A program made the position numbers and the translations under genes. A stretch of DNA of 64,000 nucleotides from DYRB01 sp963845265 (lineage in GTDB: Bacteria; Pseudomonadota; Gammaproteobacteria; Chromatiales; Chromatiaceae): the NCBI GenBank assembly GCA_963845265.1, contig CAWJRN010000022.1, positions 14,205-78,204 on the forward strand, written 5' to 3'. This document shows, piece by piece, positions 31,713 through 40,684 of the stretch (positions within the stretch are counted from its first letter, which is position 1; the number at the start of each line of letters is the position of its first letter). The notes under the pieces were generated by a model, which had not been told where the DNA came from, made no database searches, and worked only from the letters and a program-made list of their open reading frames with translations.

Positions 31713-32384
31713 ATGAACAAGACCCAGATGATCCTGATGTCGGCGATTGTTGCCGGCGCGCAGACGGTAGGCGCAGACGAGTCCGGCTGGTACGGCTCGT
31801 TGAACCTCGGTTACGCGATCCCTTACGGCAGCCTGACTCCTGGTGATGGCAACCCGGACGGGGGACCGGAATACGATCTGGACAACGGTGGTGTCGCCGG
31901 GCTCGGCGGCGGCTATCGCCTCGGAAACGGATTGCGACTGGAGGGAGAGTTGCGCTACCGCGCGTTCGACGCAGGTGGGGCCTCCGGCGGGGGCCTTGGC
32001 GCGCCCTCTTACGCCGACGGCTCGGTGACGAGCACGACCTTCATGACGAACCTGGCCTACGATTTTATTCTGAAGAGTACCAAGCTGCGGCCTTACCTGA
32101 AGGGCGGGATCGGTGCCGCTTGGAACGAGGCAGAGGCGGATGTGCTCGGCGTGGGCCGTTCCGACCGATGGGCCGTTTACTCCTCGGGGACGGATACCCA
32201 ATTCGCCTGGTCCCTGGGCGCCGGTTTCGCTTATCCGATCGATGAACGATTGTCTTTGACCGCAGAGTATCAGTACGTGGATCTCGGGAGCGCGAAAACC
32301 GGCGGGGACATCAACGGTCATCGGATGGACTACGACGACCTGGGCTCCAACGAGATCACGCTCGGCCTGCGCTACGCGTTCTGA
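31713..32384 (+). CDS. Outer-membrane beta-barrel protein (OmpA/OmpW-like porin fold)
   Basis: A 223-residue protein with a short signal peptide (ending VGA) and alternating amphipathic strands such as GWYGSLNLGYAIPYG, RLEGELRYRAF, LRPYLKGGIGAAWN and LSLTAEYQYVDLG. It ends EITLGLRYAF, whose terminal Phe is the usual barrel-assembly signal. Eight-stranded barrel predicted. Start ATG 31713 with GGAG at 31703. Ligand and function unknown. Confidence 0.8.
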   Translation: MNKTQMILMSAIVAGAQTVGADESGWYGSLNLGYAIPYGSLTPGDGNPDGGPEYDLDNGGVAGLGGGYRLGNGLRLEGELRYRAFDAGGASGGGLGAPSYADGSVTSTTFMTNLAYDFILKSTKLRPYLKGGIGAAWNEAEADVLGVGRSDRWAVYSSGTDTQFAWSLGAGFAYPIDERLSLTAEYQYVDLGSAKTGGDINGHRMDYDDLGSNEITLGLRYAF

Positions 32385-32662
32385 TCGCGCTTGCGTTCAT
32401 CATGCCAGGACCCGACGCGGACCAGCGGATAGGGGTAGGGCAGATCCGCGCCCCTATCTCCCTGTCCCATGTGGTCGAGCCACCCGACCACGGCCCATTG
32501 GGGCATACTAGGCCCAACCCATGTCATGCCTCCGGAGGAACGGGGTGCAGGCCTACCAGGATCTACACCAACGCATCTCGGCCTTTCTCGCCCAGTCTCT
32601 GGAGACGATGAGCCGGGACGAGGTCGTTGACGCTGCCCGCCGGATACACGCAGGAGATCGAG

Positions 32663-33742
32663 ATGTCCGCCCAATGCGAAGTCACCGCCAAGGTGGCGGC
32701 CCACGCCCCCTTGTCCTTCTTCGAGCGTTGGTTGTCCCTATGGGTCTTCCTGTGCATCCTGGCTGGGATCGGCGCGGGGCAGCTCTTCCCCGCCCCCTTC
32801 CAGGCCCTGGGGCGGATGGAACTTGCCCGGGTCAACCTACCGGTAGGGCTGCTGATCTGGGTCATGATTGTCCCCATGCTGGTGAAGGTCGACTTCGGAG
32901 CCCTGCACGAGGTCCGCAAGCACGTCCGAGGGATTGGCGTGACCCTGTTCGTCAACTGGCTGGTGAAGCCCTTCTCCATGGCCTTCCTGGGTTGGCTGTT
33001 CATTCGCCAGCTCTTCGCCCCCTGGCTACCCGCCGACCAGATCGACAGCTATATCGCCGGACTCATTCTGCTGGCTGCGGCACCCTGCACGGCGATGGTC
33101 TTCGTCTGGAGTCGCCTGACGGGGGGTGACCCACTGTTCACCCTGTCCCAGGTAGCGCTCAACGACACCATCATGATCTTCGCCTTCGCTCCCCTGGTGG
33201 GGCTGCTGTTGGGGATCTCGGCGATCACGGTCCCCTGGGACACCCTGTTTACCTCGGTGGTCCTCTACATCGTCATCCCGGTTTTCCTGGCGCAGCTCTG
33301 GCGACGGCAGTTGCTCAAGGGTGGGCAGGGGCACTTCGATCTTGTGATGGAGAAGATCGGGCCCTGGTCGATCTCCGCGCTGCTCGCCACCCTGGTCCTG
33401 CTGTTCGCCTTCCAGGGCAAGGCGATCATCGACCAGCCCCTGATCATCGCCCTGTTGGCGGTGCCGATTCTGATCCAGGTCTTCTTCAACTCCGCGCTGG
33501 CCTACTGGCTCAATCGCCGGTTGGGCGAGGCGCACAATGTCGCCTGCCCGTCGGCCCTGATCGGGGCCTCGAACTTCTTCGAGCTGGCGGTAGCGGCGGC
33601 CATCTCGTTGTTTGGCTTCCAGTCCGGCGCGGCCCTGGCCACGGTGGTCGGCGTGCTCATCGAGGTTCCGGCCATGCTGCTGGTGGTCAAGATCGTCAAC
33701 CAAACCAAGGGCTGGTACGAAACCGGCCCTGCTACCCGTTAG
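32663..33742 (+). CDS. acr3: Arsenite efflux permease, ACR3 family
   Basis: A 359-residue inner-membrane transporter with about ten helices, expelling arsenite. ACR3 hallmarks: FFERWLSLWVFLCILAGIG, VMIVPMLVKVDF, the Cys-containing LAAAPCTAMVFVWS in helix four, and SALIGASNFFELAVA. ATG 32663 follows AGGAG 32652-32656; the longer frame from 32627 lacks a site. First gene of an arsenic resistance cluster followed by a deleted MBL gene, ArsJ-associated GAPDH and arsJ. No arsR is visible. Upstream 32385-32662 contains no clear gene. Confidence 0.92.
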   Translation: MSAQCEVTAKVAAHAPLSFFERWLSLWVFLCILAGIGAGQLFPAPFQALGRMELARVNLPVGLLIWVMIVPMLVKVDFGALHEVRKHVRGIGVTLFVNWLVKPFSMAFLGWLFIRQLFAPWLPADQIDSYIAGLILLAAAPCTAMVFVWSRLTGGDPLFTLSQVALNDTIMIFAFAPLVGLLLGISAITVPWDTLFTSVVLYIVIPVFLAQLWRRQLLKGGQGHFDLVMEKIGPWSISALLATLVLLFAFQGKAIIDQPLIIALLAVPILIQVFFNSALAYWLNRRLGEAHNVACPSALIGASNFFELAVAAAISLFGFQSGAALATVVGVLIEVPAMLLVVKIVNQTKGWYETGPATR

Positions 33743-33751
33743 GGAGCGCCC

Positions 33752-33988
33752 ATGCACAAACTCGTACTCGTCACTGCGGCCCTCCTATCCCTGGCCGCCA
33801 CTGCCCACGCCGACTATCAGCCCTTGGTCGAGCAAGTGGTCGACAACGTCTACGCCATCGTCGGCCCCCTGGGGCAACGTAGCGCGGACAACGACGGCCT
33901 CAACGCCAATTTTGGCTTCATCGTCACCGATGCGGTGCACCGGGCCAACATGAATCGAGCCTTCCTGGAGTTTGAGGCGGCGCAATGA
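33752..33988 (+). pseudogene. Internally deleted MBL-fold hydrolase gene
   Basis: The 78-codon frame starts like an exported MBL-fold metallo-hydrolase: signal peptide to AHA, then VVDNVYAIVGPLGQ and NANFGFIVTDA. It jumps directly to VHRANMNRAFLEFEAAQ, which resembles the end of the same family. The zinc-binding HxHxDH core is absent. An in-frame deletion of some 200 residues is the simplest reading. It lies 9 bp after acr3. Confidence 0.6.
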
Positions 33989-34105
33989 TTTCCCGATCTG
34001 ATCGCCATGCCGAACCGCCCCGGGGCGCCGCGTTGTGCCTGAATGGACGGCGACGCGTCTGAGACGAGACCGGTTGAGGCTCCCAGTGTACATATGATAT
34101 TTGCT

Positions 34106-34125
34106 ATATCTGATAAAACAGATAT
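34106..34125. promoter_or_regulatory. AT-rich inverted repeat upstream of the GAPDH-arsJ pair
   Basis: ATATCTG-ATAAAA-CAGATAT forms a 7-bp inverted repeat in a markedly AT-rich island (about 34088-34130) within high-GC DNA. It lies about 245 bp before the GAPDH start, in the 380-bp gap 33989-34368, which holds no convincing gene. It could be an ArsR-type operator or the edge of a transferred segment. Confidence 0.35.
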
Positions 34126-34368
34126 TATCTCAGGCATCGGCGCAAGTGCCCCACCATGTTCAGCAGCACTCCTTGCGCACGAATTGGCCCCGGCGCGCTG
34201 ACCGCGGGCAATGCTGGACATGGCGCTCGACTAATCCGCGGCCGTGATCGGCGCGAGCAGTTTCTGAGCTGGCGATAGCTGCGGCTATCAGCCGGTTGGG
34301 TTTAAAACCCGGCGCCGTGCTCGCGCACTTTGATCTAACTCAAGCACTCGATATCGGGAGAAACAACC

Positions 34369-35370
34369 ATGGGCATTCGCATCGGAATCAATGGCTTCGG
34401 CCGTATGGGTCGGCTCGGCCTGCGCGCCGCCTGGGACTCTCAGGACTTCACCTTCACGCACATCAACGAAATCGCCTGCGACGCCGGGGCTTCCGCCCAT
34501 CTGCTGCAGTTCGACTCCGTGCATGGCACCTGGGGCCACGACTGCCGTGGCGTCGGCAACACCATCGAGATCGATGGCCTCCCCATCGGCTACAGCCAAA
34601 ATTCGGCCATTGCGGACGCCGACTGGTCCGGATGCGACATCGTCATCGAGGCGACGGGAAAGCACCACAAGGACCCCAAGAACCTGGATCGCTACTTCGA
34701 CCAGGGTGTCAAGAAGGTGATCGTCGCAGCCCCAACCGAAGGGGCGCTGAATCTGGTCTACGGCATCAACGACGATCAATATGACCCCGCGGCCCATCGA
34801 CTTCTGACCGCCGCCTCCTGCACGACCAACTGCCTGGCACCAGTGATCAAGGTGATGCATGAGCGCATTGGCATCTTGCACGGCTGTATGACGACCATCC
34901 ACGACATCACCAACACCCAGACCATCGTGGATAAGGGACACAAAGACCTGCGCCGCGCCCGTGCCTGCGGCCAGTCCCTGATCCCGACATCCACGGGCTC
35001 GGCACGGGCCATTGCCAAGATCTTCCCAGAGCTGACCGGCAAGCTGAACGGTCACGCGGTGCGGGTGCCGCTGCTCAATGCCTCGCTGACCGACTTCGTC
35101 TTCGAGGCCGCGCGTCCGGTGACGGCAGAGGAGGTCAACGGGTATTTCAAGGAGGCCGCTGAGGGCGATCTCAAGGGCATCCTGGGATACGAGGAGCGCC
35201 CCCTGGTCTCAGTGGACTATCTGAACGACCCGCGCTCGTCCATCGTCGATGCCCTGTCCACCATGGTCATCGATGGCACTCAGGTGAAGATCTATGCCTG
35301 GTACGACAACGAATGGGGCTATGTAAACCGTATGATGGACATCGCGACCAAAGTGGCCAAGCTGCTCTGA
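34369..35370 (+). CDS. ArsJ-associated glyceraldehyde-3-phosphate dehydrogenase
   Basis: A 333-residue GAPDH with NAD-binding GINGFGRMGRLGLRAA and the active-site Cys151 in AASCTTNCLAPV. It is the divergent type found beside arsJ. In that pathway GAPDH makes 1-arseno-3-phosphoglycerate from arsenate and glyceraldehyde-3-phosphate, and ArsJ exports it, giving arsenate resistance. Sequence features such as HGTWGHDC and the arsJ gene eight bases downstream support this assignment over a glycolytic enzyme. GGGAG precedes ATG 34369. Confidence 0.92.
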   Translation: MGIRIGINGFGRMGRLGLRAAWDSQDFTFTHINEIACDAGASAHLLQFDSVHGTWGHDCRGVGNTIEIDGLPIGYSQNSAIADADWSGCDIVIEATGKHHKDPKNLDRYFDQGVKKVIVAAPTEGALNLVYGINDDQYDPAAHRLLTAASCTTNCLAPVIKVMHERIGILHGCMTTIHDITNTQTIVDKGHKDLRRARACGQSLIPTSTGSARAIAKIFPELTGKLNGHAVRVPLLNASLTDFVFEAARPVTAEEVNGYFKEAAEGDLKGILGYEERPLVSVDYLNDPRSSIVDALSTMVIDGTQVKIYAWYDNEWGYVNRMMDIATKVAKLL

Positions 35371-35378
35371 GGCATGTG

Positions 35379-36608
35379 ATGGATGCCAACACCCGCAACT
35401 ATCTGACCGTCACCGCCGGCTACTGGGCCTTCACCGTGACGGATGGGGCCATCCGCATGCTGGTGGTGCTCTATTTCCACCTCCTGGGCTACTCGCCCTT
35501 CGAGGTGGCTATGTTGTTTCTCTTCTACGAGGTGTTCGGCATCGCCACCAACCTGGTGGGGGGCTGGCTTGGTGCGCGCATCGGGCTCAATCTGACCATG
35601 CATATCGGCATGGGTATGCAAGTAGTCGCTCTCCTGATGCTAACGGTCCCGGACGCCTGGCTGTCGGTGGCCTACGTCATGGCCGCCCAGGCACTCTCCG
35701 GGATCGCCAAGGATCTGAACAAGATGTCGGCCAAGGCGACAGTGAAGACCATCACCGGCGCGGGCGGCGAATCGAAGCTGTTCAAATACGTGGCGATCCT
35801 GACCGGATCGAAGAATGCGCTGAAGGGGCTTGGCTTCTTCATCGGCGCGGCGCTGCTGGAGTGGATCGGCTTCCGCTGGGCGCTTACGGTGCTGGCGGCC
35901 ATGCTGCTCGCAGTGCTGATTGCCACCGCCCTGGTGCTCCCGAGCGGCGTGGGAAAGATGAGCTCCAAGCCGAAATTCACACAGGTCTTCGCCAACAGCC
36001 CCGCCATCAACTGGCTGTCGGCGGCCCGCTTCTTCCTGTTCGGCGCACGGGATGTCTGGTTTGTGGTGGGGCTGCCCGTGTTTCTCTATTCGGTGCTCGG
36101 CTGGTCCTTCATGCAGGTGGGCGGCTTCCTGGCCGCCTGGGTCATCGGCTATGGGTTCGTGCAGGCGTCGGCACCCCGCCTGCTGCGACGCAGCCATCAG
36201 GGCCAAGGACCTGGCGGCAAGACCGCCCGGCTATGGGCGGCGATCCTGGCGGTGTTGCCGGCCGGCATGGCCCTTGCGCTGATGCAGGGGTTGTCGGCTG
36301 GGCCGGTGTTGATTCTAGGGTTGATCCTGTTTGGGATCGTCTTCGCCATCAACTCTGCCGTACATTCGTATCTGATCCTGGCGTATTCGGACTTCGAGAA
36401 GGTCTCCATGACCGTGGGCTTCTACTACATGGCCAATGCGGGGGGGCGCTTAGCGGGCACCGTGCTGTCCGGATTGGTCTATCAGACCCAGGGGCTGCAG
36501 GGCTGTCTGTGGTGGTCCGCGGGTTTCGTGGTCACCGCCCTGCTGCTGTCGCTCAAGTTGCCGGAGGTGGGGGCCGAACCGCCCAAGACAGCGCGCGCCC
36601 ATGTTTGA
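35379..36608 (+). CDS. arsJ: Organoarsenical efflux MFS transporter ArsJ
   Basis: A 409-residue major-facilitator protein with about eleven to twelve helices. The ArsJ start MDANTRNYLTVTAGYWAFTVTDGA is trimmed to MDANTRNYLTVTAGYWAF here, and the conserved GIAKDLNKMSAKATVK loop and VGFYYMANAGGRL segment follow. It exports 1-arseno-3-phosphoglycerate produced by the adjacent GAPDH. ATG 35379 lies eight bases after the GAPDH stop, so the two are one transcription unit. Confidence 0.92.
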   Translation: MDANTRNYLTVTAGYWAFTVTDGAIRMLVVLYFHLLGYSPFEVAMLFLFYEVFGIATNLVGGWLGARIGLNLTMHIGMGMQVVALLMLTVPDAWLSVAYVMAAQALSGIAKDLNKMSAKATVKTITGAGGESKLFKYVAILTGSKNALKGLGFFIGAALLEWIGFRWALTVLAAMLLAVLIATALVLPSGVGKMSSKPKFTQVFANSPAINWLSAARFFLFGARDVWFVVGLPVFLYSVLGWSFMQVGGFLAAWVIGYGFVQASAPRLLRRSHQGQGPGGKTARLWAAILAVLPAGMALALMQGLSAGPVLILGLILFGIVFAINSAVHSYLILAYSDFEKVSMTVGFYYMANAGGRLAGTVLSGLVYQTQGLQGCLWWSAGFVVTALLLSLKLPEVGAEPPKTARAHV

Positions 36609-37396
36609 GTGAATGGGAGACGGCGTTCGAGGCGACGAGCAAACAGCACGCGGCCAGGACCAAAACAAGGCGCGACGCAGCATTGTTGCTGTGGGCACCG
36701 CCAGGGATTATGCCGCGTTCCGGTCCGCACAGCATGCCAGTGCCGATTGACCGTGACGCGCGCGTTGCATACGTGGGTCGCTCCACCCAGGAGGTAACTG
36801 CAAGATTCTGATGCTCCGCCGACGTGTGCTGCCTGACCCCGGCAGAGCGGGCGGTATCGGGCCAAACCTGCCAGTCAGTTCAGACCGGCCTGCGCCTGCA
36901 AAGGGACGCATTAGTCCCTTACCTCTGAAATCTTGAACAAAACGGCAAGAAGTTCATAGTGCATTTCTGACCAGTGTCGGTTTAATCACTCACCCGCATG
37001 CCGAAGCGGCCTGGGTGGAAAGAGCTTGCTGCGAGATCGCGGCCTTCTTAAAAGCCCTCCGCCAAACTGCGGAGCAGTTGACGCCCCTGCAATGCTGGTA
37101 TCCTGTGCTCTCGCGTGCCCTGGTGAAGTACATCAATGGCCGCCAATTGCACCCGCCAATGGGTTTACCGGCCCCGGCATAGCCGGAATTTCGTCGCCGC
37201 GGGTACCCGGACGCGGGCTGGAAATGGCCAGCGACGGGCGCGTACTGCTCTTTTTAGGTTCAAGAAAAGGCGGCTCCAGGTCCTGGTTCGGGAGAGGAGG
37301 GATCTGCTCGATGCCCTGGAGACGACGGGGTTGATCGCTGCGTACCATGGGTAGACCGGCCCCCTCATCGGGATCACTATCTGTCGAGGTCGGACA
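36609..37396 (+). other. 788-bp region without an assignable gene
   Basis: Several short open frames occur, none with a credible start and family match. One plus-strand frame stays open from about 36938 to a stop at 37181-37183 and reads like protein (VERACCEIAAFLKALRQTAE, then LVKYINGRQLHPP), but has no ATG start. It may be a gene remnant. Confidence 0.35.
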
Positions 37397-37473
37397 ATGG
37401 CAACCACGTTTCGCGACAAGCCCAGTCGTGCTGCCGTTCAAGGCAATCGCCGCGCCAGGGAACAAAGCGCACC

Positions 37474-37911
37474 GTGACCTATTCGCCCCGAACCTTTATC
37501 CTCGGTTCGAACGACACCCTGTATCAGCTGGCGAGCGCGAAGTTCTCCCGCATGGTCGATGACCCGGAGAGCCATCGCCTGGAGCGCTTCGCCGGCCAGC
37601 GCGTGCGCATGGCCGAGGCCATCGTGGAGGTTCGTGATCGTGCACCCTGCGTAGTTGTTCGGCTCATCTACGAGATGCTCGGGTTCGATGCGGAAGGGCG
37701 GTTGGACCGCGCCACGTTCATACGCCAGAACGCGGCGCTGGCGGAACTGGTCGTGGATCGCGTGATACCTCGATCGGGGAGGAAGGAGACGGCAGTGGTC
37801 GACGCCGGAAGCCGCTTCGTTGCCCAGGGTGGTCGCTGGCAGCCGTCGCCGTCACTGGAACAGGAGATCCTGCGCGCGGCCCTTGGCGAGTTGAAGTGCG
37901 AGCGGTTGTAG
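37474..37911 (+). CDS. Hypothetical protein, 145 aa
   Basis: Starts at GTG 37474 (TYSPRTFILGSNDTLYQLAS) and has balanced composition: a basic N-terminal helix (FSRMVDDPESHRLERFAGQ), a middle strand (CVVVRLIYEMLGFDAEG) and a helical C-terminus. The GTG overlaps the stop of a 26-codon frame beginning ATG 37397 (MATTFRDKPSRAAVQ), suggesting translational coupling with a leader peptide or gene remnant. No family recognised; cytosolic. Confidence 0.5.
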   Translation: MTYSPRTFILGSNDTLYQLASAKFSRMVDDPESHRLERFAGQRVRMAEAIVEVRDRAPCVVVRLIYEMLGFDAEGRLDRATFIRQNAALAELVVDRVIPRSGRKETAVVDAGSRFVAQGGRWQPSPSLEQEILRAALGELKCERL

Positions 37912-38266
37912 CGCCGTTGCCTACCCGGAGTGATCCCCGAGTCGTACGGCGGGAGGCGGCGGGCATACCTCGGTGAGTGCAGGAGACGTCGCTATTGTTG
38001 TCCGCGCATCCTTGGATCTACTCCGTTTCGCAGCGCCTGGAGTCTCCTCCCGTATCAGCAACCTGGTACAGTCACGACTACCTCAGATCGTTCGGGAGAG
38101 TACACAGGGAACAGCAGGTATCGGCCAAGACCGGTCGCCGCACCCGCTCCACGCAGTGCCCGCAATGGACTCCTATGCGGACGACCACCTCCCGCGGCGT
38201 TCCCCGTAGCCATTGCCCGAGGAACGGGCAGGCGGCGGTTGAGCCGACCGGAGCCCGACAGCGCCA
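37912..38266. other. Intergenic region, nothing recognised
   Basis: A 355-bp span with overlapping short frames on both strands, Arg-rich and typical of chance frames in GC-rich DNA. No RNA gene or repeat recognised. Confidence 0.4.
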
Positions 38267-38563
38267 TCAATCGGCGACGGCAAGGCACCGTGTAGAACCG
38301 GTCAGCTCGTAGCCCATGCGCACCGGCGTGCCATCCACGGACGTCAGCACCGAGACCTCTGTCGGCGAGTGGATCGCCCGCCCTTGAACCGCCAATTTGG
38401 CCCCGGCGAAGTGGCTCTCGAGTTGACGGCAGACCACTCTGGAGCTGTGACCGATGTCACCGATTTCCGGCGCGTCGGACATGCAGTTGGCGTGTGCACT
38501 GGCGGCAACCGGCAGCATCGACAGGATCAGCATCTGCTTAATGGTGGGCATGTTGGTGTTCAT
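38267..38563 (-). CDS. Small exported hypothetical protein
   Basis: A 98-residue protein with a signal peptide (MLILSMLPVAASAHA) and a mature part with Cys residues in NCMSDAPEIG, VVCRQLES and STRCLAV. ATG 38563 has GGAG eight bases upstream on the minus strand; the longer frame from 38596 lacks one. The SHFAGAKLAVQGRAIHSP segment suggests a small beta-rich domain. Family not recognised. Confidence 0.65.
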   Translation of the reverse strand: MNTNMPTIKQMLILSMLPVAASAHANCMSDAPEIGDIGHSSRVVCRQLESHFAGAKLAVQGRAIHSPTEVSVLTSVDGTPVRMGYELTGSTRCLAVAD

Positions 38564-38931
38564 GGTTTCAATCTCCGAATCGTTGAGTAGGGACATCGAA
38601 CTGGCCGTGCAGTCTGGGTCGCAACAGGAGTCGACCCGCTGTGGCTTGTCTTAAGCTCTAGTCCCGCCTCGATACGAAATCTCGACAGAAGCACGCCGAA
38701 ACCGCGACCATTGTTTATTCGCGGCTTTTTTGGCAGCGAGGTGTAGTGTTATTTGCCCCACTTTTACCGTCTGCCTGGCAACGTTCATGCCCATGCACCG
38801 CATAGAGCTTGATAGACCAGTGGAGTCGCTCGCCAGAGCCTTCGGCCTCGGTGCCTGGTTGTGCGTTTCGGCACTGGTGCCATTTAATTCCCAGGGTGTT
38901 CCACCCGAAACTGGGCCTCTTGAGAGCGGCT
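38564..38931. other. Divergent promoter region
   Basis: A 368-bp gap between the minus-strand small exported protein and the plus-strand regulator. The segment 38700-38775 is relatively AT-rich and probably holds promoters; no specific site identified. Confidence 0.35.
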
Positions 38932-40647
38932 ATGACAAACGATGACGTCCCCTGGTCTCCGGGCACGAGCGAGCCGTTCCTCGTCGCGGATTGGACCGTT
39001 GATGTATCCGCCAACAGGTTGTGGCGCGACGGCACGGAGGTGCGGCTCGAACCGAAGGTGATGAGCGTGCTCGTCTACTTGGCAACGCATCAAGGCCAGG
39101 TCGTGTCGCGGGATGAATTGGAGGCAGGAGTCTGGACCCGCATGGTGGTGGGCTATGACGCGGTCACCAATACCGTCATCAAGCTGCGGCGGGCCCTGGG
39201 CGACGACGCGCGCGCCCCGCGCATCATCGAGACCATCTCCAAGCAAGGCTACCGACTGATTGCGGACGTGAGACCCGCCGTCCGGGAGAGACCCACGAGC
39301 GATGCCGACACCCCGGCTAAGCCCGAGCGCGCGGCGAGCGCAACGGCCTCCGGCCGCCGACCGCTCGCGCCCGGCCTGCTGGCCCTGTTCCTGGCGGTCG
39401 CGATGGTCGCGGTTTACGTCTTCCAATCGTCCCGGGATGGGAGCGAGGTCGTTTCGACGCCGGCGCAGCCGCCATCGATCGCAGTCCTGCCGTTCGACAA
39501 TCCGACGGCCGATGCCTCACAGGAGTACTTCGCCAGCGGGATCACCGAGGACCTGATCACCGATCTGTCCAAGGTCTCCGGCCTGCTGGTGGTGGCGCGC
39601 GAATCCGCGTTTGCCTACAAGGACAGCGCCGAGCCGTCAGGCCGCATCGGCCGCGAGCTCGACGCACGCTTTCTACTCAGGGGCAGTCTGCGCCGGGAGG
39701 GCGAACAACTGCGGTTGAACGTCCGCCTGATCGATACCCGCGACGAGCGCGCCCTTTGGGCTGAGCGCTACGACCGCCAGCTCACCGACATCTTCCGTAT
39801 CCAAGATGAGCTGACGGCCGAGATCGTCTCGGCGCTGGAGGTCAAGCTAGCCCCGGAGGATCGACGGCGCCTGGCGCGCAACCACGAGGCCAGCGTCGAG
39901 GCCTACGACGAGCTCTTGCGCGGTCTCGCCCATTACGGACGCCGCACCGTCGAGGACAACGAGGTCGCCAAGGGCCACTACGAGCGGGCCATCGAGCTGG
40001 ACCCGCGGTATGCGCGCGCCTTTTCAGCCCTGGCGCTGACCCACATGCGTGACGCGCTCGAAGGCTGGGCGCCCAGCGCGCAGGGGTCCATGGAGCGGGC
40101 CGAGAAGTTGGTCGAGCGGGCTACACAACTGGACCCCCGGGTGCCTCAGATCTATTTTGTCCGCGGACAGATCGCCTTGTACAGGGGCGCTCACGCCGAG
40201 GCGGTCCGCGAGACAGAAGAGGCCATCGCGTTGTCTCCAGGCTATGCCGACGCCTATGCGCTGCTCGCCTGGGTGCTGCAGTACGCCGGACGACCCACCG
40301 AGGGGTTGGATGCCATGGAGCGTGCGGTGCGCCTCAACCCCCGGCTGCCATCGATTTACCGGCTGGTGCGGGGCGCGACTTTTTATGCTCTCGGCGACGA
40401 TGCAAGCGCCGTGGATGACCTGGAGCAAGGGGTTCGGATGAACCCCACCTTCCAATGGTTGAGGCTGTGGCTGGCTGCTGCCTATGCCGGTTTGGACCGC
40501 ATCGAAGAGGCCCATTGGGAGGCGGCGGAGCTGATGGCCCTGAATCCCGGCTTCAGGCTGGAGCATGTCCGGCAGGTGCATCCCATCCGCGACCCGGATT
40601 ACCGGGAGCGCTTCCTTGCCGATCTGCGCAAGGCTGGCCTCGAATAG
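38932..40647 (+). CDS. CadC-like membrane regulator: wHTH, TM helix, FlgO/TolB-like domain and TPRs
   Basis: A 571-residue protein. The N-terminal winged helix (residues about 15-105) resembles OmpR/CadC DNA-binding domains (VRLEPKVMSVLVYLATHQGQ, VIKLRRALGDD, ISKQGYRLIADV). A single membrane helix near residue 150 (LLALFLAVAMVAVYVFQ) follows. The next domain opens SIAVLPFDNPTADASQEYFA, as in adenylate-cyclase-associated and FlgO-like proteins. The C-terminal third is TPR-like (YERAIELDPRYARAFSALA). It should sense a periplasmic signal and bind DNA from the membrane. Start ATG 38932. Confidence 0.85.
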   Translation: MTNDDVPWSPGTSEPFLVADWTVDVSANRLWRDGTEVRLEPKVMSVLVYLATHQGQVVSRDELEAGVWTRMVVGYDAVTNTVIKLRRALGDDARAPRIIETISKQGYRLIADVRPAVRERPTSDADTPAKPERAASATASGRRPLAPGLLALFLAVAMVAVYVFQSSRDGSEVVSTPAQPPSIAVLPFDNPTADASQEYFASGITEDLITDLSKVSGLLVVARESAFAYKDSAEPSGRIGRELDARFLLRGSLRREGEQLRLNVRLIDTRDERALWAERYDRQLTDIFRIQDELTAEIVSALEVKLAPEDRRRLARNHEASVEAYDELLRGLAHYGRRTVEDNEVAKGHYERAIELDPRYARAFSALALTHMRDALEGWAPSAQGSMERAEKLVERATQLDPRVPQIYFVRGQIALYRGAHAEAVRETEEAIALSPGYADAYALLAWVLQYAGRPTEGLDAMERAVRLNPRLPSIYRLVRGATFYALGDDASAVDDLEQGVRMNPTFQWLRLWLAAAYAGLDRIEEAHWEAAELMALNPGFRLEHVRQVHPIRDPDYRERFLADLRKAGLE

Positions 40648-40684
40648 TCCGCCGACGGGCCCCTGCGGCCCCGCCGGCCACGTC

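Noticed and set aside
32521..32662. Short plus-strand frame (QAYQDLHQRISAFLAQSLE) before acr3
   Set aside because: Looks protein-like but has no recognisable family and runs into acr3 out of frame; too little to call even a pseudogene.
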